Positions 41,376 through 45,313 of a DNA stretch of 45,313 nucleotides are shown one piece after another (within the stretch, counting starts at the first letter, position 1; each line of letters begins with the position of its first letter). A program made the position numbers and the translations under genes. The stretch is from NCBI GenBank assembly GCA_016180955.1, contig JACPAD010000003.1, positions 1 to 45,313 on the forward strand, given 5' to 3'. The stretch is from Candidatus Zambryskiibacteriota bacterium. GTDB taxonomy: Bacteria > Patescibacteriota > Minisyncoccia > Phycocordibacterales > Zambryskibacteraceae. The notes beneath the pieces were generated by a model that worked only from the letters and a program-made list of their open reading frames with translations, had not been told where the DNA came from and did not search any database.

Positions 41376-42486
41376 AATCTGTTTGGTAGTGCTACTTGCA
41401 CTCTTGCCGGTAGTCTTAAGTGCTCAAGCGGCGCTTATCAATATCAACACCGCTGGGCCGGAAGAGCTCCAAACACTGAAGGGCATTGGGCCGGTTAAGG
41501 CTCAAGCAATCATAAGTTATAGAACTCAAAACGGACTATTTCAGACTATTGAGGATATTCAAAATGTAAGCGGTATAGGCTCTGTTACTTTCAATAATAT
41601 AAAGAGCTTTATAACGGTGGGTGATGTAGGCACGTCGGAAGACGAAAAAGAGTATAAAGGAACCGCAACCACAACTCCGGAAATCACTGGTAGTTCAAGT
41701 GAGCCCGCTTCTTCCGCGCATTACAACGCTACTTCCTTGAGCAATAAAAAGCCGGAAATGACATCTAGCGTTAGCGCCGGCAGAGACCGGCTCGGCTCTG
41801 TCGGCGGTCCGCTCGAGTTTAGGGCAGAAACAAATTTTCAATATACTAAGAGCAGTATCTTTAAATGGAATTTCGGAGACGGTACCGAAGGTGTTGGACC
41901 GGTCTTGAATCATACTTACGAATATCCTGGGGAATATGTAGTAGTTCTAAACACCACTCTTCCAGAAGGACAGGCGATATCGAGGGTTAATGTAAAAATC
42001 ATCGAGCCGGAACTTAGCATTATTCTCGCTACTCCGGAAAGAATTGAAATTAAGAATAATTCAAGATATGAAGCTAGCCTTTTCGGCAAAGCGATAATCT
42101 CTGCCGGAAAGGCTTTTGTCTTCCCTCAAGATACGATTGTTAAAGCCGGCCGGAGCATTTCTTTCAGCAGTAGGGTGACTGACCTTCATCCTGTGAGTTC
42201 ATCTGACGCGATTATTCTAACGGTGGGGAATGCAGAGCCGTCTAAACTGGCGGCCAAGATTGAGGAAGAGAAAACGGAAAAAATCGCCTATCTCCAAAAC
42301 CAAATTGAGCTTCTGAAACAGCGGGTGGCAAACATCTCTCTTTCACCCAACTTGGCGGTCCAACCGCCAAGTGAGGAACTGCCAAGCGAAAATTTACCGG
42401 AGCTAGGAGAAACGCGAACAGCTGCAGTCGTGAAATCCGGTTGGCTTCAAATTCTGAAGCGCTTTTTCTTGCGAACTCAACAATGA
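41356..42486 (+). CDS. ComEA-like helix-hairpin-helix protein with PKD domain
   Basis: 376 residues. Signal peptide/anchor ICLVVLLALLPVVLSAQA; then a ComEA-type double helix-hairpin-helix (ININTAGPEELQTLKGIGPVKAQAIISYR, IEDIQNVSGIG) that binds DNA. Next is a PKD-like domain (FKWNFGDGTEGVGPVLNHTYEYPGEYVVVL), then a beta domain, a coiled coil (KIEEEKTEKIAYLQNQIELLKQRV) and a tail. It fits DNA capture at the surface during natural uptake (inference). A palindrome identical in its core to one in argS codes LAVQPPSEE in the tail. msrA overlaps the stop. Confidence 0.85.
   Translation: MLARISKICLVVLLALLPVVLSAQAALININTAGPEELQTLKGIGPVKAQAIISYRTQNGLFQTIEDIQNVSGIGSVTFNNIKSFITVGDVGTSEDEKEYKGTATTTPEITGSSSEPASSAHYNATSLSNKKPEMTSSVSAGRDRLGSVGGPLEFRAETNFQYTKSSIFKWNFGDGTEGVGPVLNHTYEYPGEYVVVLNTTLPEGQAISRVNVKIIEPELSIILATPERIEIKNNSRYEASLFGKAIISAGKAFVFPQDTIVKAGRSISFSSRVTDLHPVSSSDAIILTVGNAEPSKLAAKIEEEKTEKIAYLQNQIELLKQRVANISLSPNLAVQPPSEELPSENLPELGETRTAAVVKSGWLQILKRFFLRTQQ
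42350..42372. repeat. Palindrome in the ComEA-like gene, same as in argS
   Basis: Arms ACTTGGCGGT and complement around CCA, identical to 19039-19061. In frame here too (NLAVQPPS). Confidence 0.8.
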
Positions 42487-43019
42487 TGAAAACGGAAGCA
42501 GGAGTATTAGGCGGGGGATGTTTCTGGTGTACGGAAGCGGTGTTTAAGAAGCTTCGTGGTGTCAAAAAAGTTTTACCCGGATACTCCGGCGGCACTGCGG
42601 AAGAGGCCACATATGAAAAAGTTTCTACGGGGCGGACCGGTCATGCGGAAGTCACTTATGTTGAATATAATCCAGAGCAAATCGCTTATCGCGATTTGCT
42701 CACGGTCTTTTTTGCTTCACATGATCCGACGACGGTCAACAGACAAGGGAATGACATCGGTCCGCAGTATCGCTCCGTCATTTTTTTCACCAATGAGGAA
42801 CAGAAGAAAGAAGCGGAGAAATTCATTGCCGAGCTTAATTCAGAAAAAGCCGGGCCGCCTGTGGTGAGCGCAGTCGAACCATTTAAAGAATTTTATGAAG
42901 CCGAGAATTACCACAAAGATTACTATGAGAGCCATAAGAAAGAGCCTTACTGCCAGATTATAATTAATCCCAAGCTCGAGAAAGTGCAGAAAGAATTTGC
43001 TAAATTGTTGAAGATTTAA
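42483..43019 (+). CDS. msrA: Peptide methionine sulfoxide reductase MsrA
   Basis: 178 residues. Active site GGGCFWC near the N-terminus, with GVKKVLPGYSGGTAEEATYEKVSTGRTGHAEVTYVEYNP, DPTTVNRQGNDIGPQYRSVIFF and the end NYHKDYYESHKKEPYCQIIINPKLEKV. Repairs the S-form of methionine sulfoxide. The ATG at 42483 overlaps the previous stop (ATGA). msrB follows after a 23-base gap consisting of an AT-rich repeat. Confidence 0.97.
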   Translation: MMKTEAGVLGGGCFWCTEAVFKKLRGVKKVLPGYSGGTAEEATYEKVSTGRTGHAEVTYVEYNPEQIAYRDLLTVFFASHDPTTVNRQGNDIGPQYRSVIFFTNEEQKKEAEKFIAELNSEKAGPPVVSAVEPFKEFYEAENYHKDYYESHKKEPYCQIIINPKLEKVQKEFAKLLKI

Positions 43020-43046
43020 GATTTATGATTTAAGATTTAAGAATGG
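43014..43046 (+). repeat. AT-rich GATTTA repeat between msrA and msrB
   Basis: Three tandem GATTTA(A/T)GA units end at GAATGG and overlap both the msrA stop and the msrB start. Same family as copies at 23404, 24709 and 26820. Confidence 0.6.
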
Positions 43047-43420
43047 AAAATGATGAGTGGAAGTCTAAATTAACTCCTGAAGAGTATAAAGTCATGCGCG
43101 AGAAAGGGACAGAGCTGCCCTTCAGCGGAAGATTCTTGAAGACTGATGCGAAAGGCACTTATATCTGCAAAGCTTGCGGCAACGAACTTTTCTCATCAGA
43201 TGCAAAATTTGATTCTGGTACTGGCTGGCCGTCTTTTGACAATCCGGCAATTCTCGAGAATGTAAAGCTCGTGGGAGATAACAGCTTCGACATGCATCGC
43301 ACAGAAGTGAAGTGTGCGAAATGCGACGCCCATCTCGGTCACGTCTTCAATGATGGCCCGACACAAACGGGAAAAAGATATTGTATCAATTCCGTTTGTC
43401 TTGATTTGAAAGAGCAATAA
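43043..43420 (+). CDS. msrB: Peptide methionine sulfoxide reductase MsrB
   Basis: 125 residues. [23 protein letters not shown], zinc CxxC pairs in [10 protein letters not shown] and [18 protein letters not shown], and the catalytic Cys in [11 protein letters not shown]. Reduces the R-form of methionine sulfoxide. Paired with msrA as a repair unit for oxidised surface or cytosolic proteins. No signal peptide. Confidence 0.97.
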   Translation: MENDEWKSKLTPEEYKVMREKGTELPFSGRFLKTDAKGTYICKACGNELFSSDAKFDSGTGWPSFDNPAILENVKLVGDNSFDMHRTEVKCAKCDAHLGHVFNDGPTQTGKRYCINSVCLDLKEQ

Positions 43421-43428
43421 AAAGTCAG

Positions 43429-43450
43429 AGGCGGACCTTAAGGTCCGCCT
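43429..43450 (-). terminator. Palindromic terminator spanning the stop of the 31-residue gene
   Basis: AGGCGGACCTT/AAGGTCCGCCT is a 22-base perfect palindrome with the minus-strand stop TAA at its centre. On that strand CTGACTTTTTATT follows. It could also end msrB transcription on the plus strand. Confidence 0.65.
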
Positions 43451-43533
43451 CGTGCGCGAAGTTCGCGCCGGCTCTGCCATAGAATCAGGCAGATTACTAC
43501 AACCATCAAGAGCCCGGAGAAAAGGTAGTCCAT
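43438..43533 (-). CDS. Small single-span membrane protein, 31 residues
   Basis: GGAGGAG lies 7 bases before the ATG at 43533, and a TTGACA/TATGAT promoter lies upstream. The product MDYLFSGLLMVVVICLIL then WQSRRELRARGGP has one membrane helix and a basic tail (positive-inside end). Function unknown. It is transcribed back to back with the 23S rRNA unit. Confidence 0.65.
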   Translation of the reverse strand: MDYLFSGLLMVVVICLILWQSRRELRARGGP

Positions 43534-43554
43534 CGCGTATCTCCTCCAAATTTA

Positions 43555-43584
43555 ATCATAGCACGATAAACGTATTGCTGTCAA
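43555..43584 (-). promoter_or_regulatory. Promoter of the 31-residue gene, back to back with the rRNA promoter
   Basis: On the minus strand TTGACA (43579-43584), 18 bases, TATGAT (43555-43560). With the plus promoter it forms a 37-base dyad GTCAA-3-CTTGT...ACAAG-3-TTGAC (43580-43616), which may be an operator. Confidence 0.7.
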
Positions 43585-43611
43585 GTGCTTGTGCTGAATT
43601 AGTACAAGAGT

Positions 43612-43640
43612 TTGACATTGATAGAGAGAAAGTATAAAAT
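43612..43640 (+). promoter_or_regulatory. Promoter of the 23S rRNA unit
   Basis: TTGACA (43612-43617), 17-base spacer, TAAAAT (43635-43640). The expected start is near 43647. No 16S gene lies between this promoter and the 23S gene. Confidence 0.75.
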
Positions 43641-43656
43641 GGCAAGTATCCAAAAA

Positions 43657-43701
43657 ATGTTTAAAAACTTAATCTTTTCGAAGCGGCGTAAGCGACTTTA
43701 A
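43657..43701 (+). CDS. Possible leader peptide, 14 residues
   Basis: The frame MFKNLIFSKRRKRL lies between the promoter and the attenuator hairpins (an in-frame ATG at 43639 precedes the likely transcript start). It is short and strongly basic. No clear ribosome site is seen, so translation is uncertain. Confidence 0.25.
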   Translation: MFKNLIFSKRRKRL

Positions 43702-43711
43702 TGTTGCTTGT

Positions 43712-43756
43712 GGGGTTAGAACCCCGTCCCGCTTCGGCGGGACGGGGTTCGTTTTT
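43712..43756 (+). terminator. Terminator/antiterminator pair in front of 23S rRNA
   Basis: AACCCCGTCCCGC-TTCG-GCGGGACGGGGTT (43720-43749), followed by CGTTTTT, is a 13-bp intrinsic terminator. Just before it GGGGTT (43712-43717) can pair with the same AACCCC (43720-43725), giving a mutually exclusive small hairpin. It lies between the rRNA promoter and the 23S leader, so it is an attenuator or the end of a short RNA of about 110 bases. Confidence 0.7.
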
Positions 43757-43980
43757 GGAAGATCATTGAAAACTGAATGCCATCACATGCAGTGTGAGAC
43801 TTTGGGGTCTTTATGCATGTAGATGGAGTAAAAATGCTAAAGGAAGCTTGCCACGTGGTGAACGCAAGTGAACTTTACGTGGTTGATTTCATTTAGCAGG
43901 ACAAAAACACGAATCTTACGAATGCAATCGAATGATACGAATTATTCAATCTCATTCGCGGAGATTCAATGAGTGGTTTG
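43757..43980 (+). ncRNA. Structured 23S rRNA leader
   Basis: Contains GATCATTGAAAACTGAAT (43761-43778), like the boxA-type element of rRNA spacers. A hairpin CCATC...ACATGCA/TGCATGT...GATGG follows at about 43780-43826. A longer stem has TGCTAAA/TTTAGCA (43835-43898) with inner CCACGT/ACGTGG. A run of CGAAT repeats (43909-43943) resembles the ends of the GxxExxY cassette. No gene is seen in this stretch. Confidence 0.6.
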
Positions 43981-44328
43981 TTAGTTTCCTAATACGAAAC
44001 TAAGGGCGTACGGTGGATGCCTTGACTAGAAGATGGTGATGAAGGACGCGGCTTGGCGGCGATACGCTTCGGGGAGGTGCCTAGCAACCTTTGATCCGGA
44101 GATGTCCGAATGGGGAAACCCGTCCCGACGTTACGTCGGGACACCCCGCCAATTAGGCGGGGAACGCACCCAGTGAAGTAAAACATTTCAGTAACTGGAG
44201 GAAAATAAAACAATGTTATTGTTTTATTTAAACAATTTATTTGTTTTTATAAGCAATAACACATTTCCTAAGTAGCGGCGAGCGAAAAGGAAAGAGCCCA
44301 AACTCAGTTCTCAATTCAGGTAATGCAG

Positions 44329-44359
44329 GAAGCTCAACTTCCATTGGAAGTCGAGCTTC
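44329..44359. repeat. Palindromic element in a 23S rRNA helix, like that in tatD
   Basis: GAAGCTCAACTTCC/GGAAGTCGAGCTTC with one mismatch pair around ATT, at the tip of a longer stem (CTCAATTCAGG/CCTGAATTGAG). Similar in sequence to the tatD element at 32351. Confidence 0.7.
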
Positions 44360-44399
44360 TAACCTGAATTGAGTGCTGGGAGTAGTAAGGCGGAGACGT

Positions 44400-44424
44400 C
44401 CCTCACATGCATTGCATGTGAGGG
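44400..44424. repeat. Palindrome in 23S rRNA, like that of the zinc-ribbon gene
   Basis: CCCTCACATGCA and its complement around one T, 12-bp arms. It shares the CCCTCAC/GTGAGGG ends with the 12915 palindrome. Confidence 0.65.
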
Positions 44425-44605
44425 AGAATAGTTAAAAAATTTCTGGTTAAAACAATCCCGCTGGAAAGCGGGAGCCCAAGAGGGTAATAGCCCCGTGTTT
44501 GAAAATCAGAAATCTATTTTGTTTTCGTTCTTGAGTACCTCGAGACACGAATAGCTCGGGGGAATCTGCCGGAACTAACCGGTAAGGCTAAATACACTTC
44601 TAGAT

Positions 44606-44642
<37 letters not shown>

Positions 44643-45313
44643 CAGCCCGGGAGGGCGGTGAAATAGACCTGAAACCGTATGTCTACAAGGAGTCAATCCA
44701 GCGCTCCGCGCTGGTATGGCGTGCCTATTGAAGAATGAGCCAACGAGTTAATGCACGCGGCTGCCTAAGTCCCATAAAGGATGGAGGCACAGGGAAACCG
44801 AGTGTGAACAGCGCGATCAAAAGTCGTGTGCATTAGACCCGAAGCCAGAGCGAGCTTGTCATGAGCAGGGTGAATCCAGCTGAAAAGCGGGAGGAGGCCC
44901 GAACCCGTTTGCCGTTCAATACATTGGGATGACTTGTGATAAGAAGTGAAAAGCTAATCGAGCCTGGTAATAGCTGGTTCTCTCCGAAATAGCTTTTGGG
45001 CTAGCGTCGAGCGTTCCTTAGAGAGGTAGAGCACTGGAAGGTTTGGACAGGGCGAAAGCTCGCTAAACCTATCAAACTCCGAATTCTCTAAGTTAAAAGC
45101 TCGGCAGTTAGACGGCGGGGGCTAAGCTCCGTGCGTCAAAAAGGAAACAGCCTAGATCTCTATTTAAGGTCCCTAAATCCATGCTAAGTGCACTTAAGGA
45201 GGTGAAATTTCCCTGACACTGAGGAGGTTGGCTTAGAAGCAGCCATCCTTTAAAGAAAGCGTAACAGCTCACTCAGTCAGAGATTTTGCACCGCAGATTC
45301 ATGGGGCTAAGCA

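Noticed and set aside
43561-43980. A 16S rRNA gene or spacer tRNA upstream of 23S
   Set aside because: No conserved 16S blocks or tRNA fold occur here. The region holds only promoters, hairpins and leader elements.

Overview
The window looks like a chromosomal piece of a Candidate Phyla Radiation (Patescibacteria) bacterium, most likely a parcubacterium. Supporting signs are small tightly packed genes, rpsF-ssb-rpsR with no rplI after it, rplK with no rplA after it, a 23S rRNA gene with no 16S rRNA in front of it, a peptidoglycan-binding-domain surface protein, and GxxExxY and four-helix-bundle intervening-sequence genes. TGA works as a stop codon, so the code is standard and this is not a Gracilibacteria-type recoded genome. 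The lineage is inferred from gene content only; no search was run.

Layout. 1-2114: partial malic enzyme, tRNA-Leu and tRNA-Val, an RluA-family pseudouridine synthase. 2130-4724: a complete diversity-generating retroelement (DGR) with a promoter-driven target gene carrying a variable region, a terminator, a template repeat, an inverted avd-like accessory gene and a reverse transcriptase. 4778-6056: rplS, two tRNAs, an unknown gene. 6079-12770: DM13 protein, Mpg glycosylase, then a sugar block (phosphomannomutase-like HAD, mannose-6-P-type cupin, three GH130 domains in two proteins, PAP2 phosphatase) and a SIMPL protein. 12802-14900: secE-nusG-rplK interrupted by a GxxExxY cassette, with two small Cys-rich proteins. 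14926-20435: folA divergent from CYTH-dcd-thyA-glyA-argS, a dTMP/one-carbon cluster. 20458-32704: ileS with an inserted histidine-phosphatase domain, a second IVS-like cassette, recO, a membrane-anchored surface protein, glyS, an M16 peptidase, an AI-2E-type permease, metG and tatD. 32725-33746: rpsF-ssb-rpsR. 33808-38154: a small membrane protein and efp, recA, a small anchored protein and ftsK on the minus strand. 38344-43533: wHTH protein, large surface protein, ComEA-like protein, msrA, msrB, a tiny membrane protein. 43555-45313: back-to-back promoters, a possible attenuator, a structured leader and the 5' part of 23S rRNA.

The main discovery is the DGR. Template repeat 3191-3301 and variable region 2825-2935 are both 111 bases and differ at 23 positions, every one an adenine in the template. 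That is the signature of adenine-directed mutagenic retrohoming into the C-terminal part of the target gene, where 16 codons are changed. The accessory gene lies antisense between template and RT, and its 5' end overlaps that of the RT at a run of nine G.

Second-tier signals: (i) a family of perfect or near-perfect palindromes that sits in frame inside essential genes (glyA, argS, ileS, recO, tatD), inside 23S rRNA helices and across stop codons; (ii) extended -10 boxes exactly 6 bases before ATG in at least five genes, pointing to leaderless mRNAs; (iii) a terminator/antiterminator arrangement in front of an unlinked 23S gene; (iv) the ileS domain fusion.
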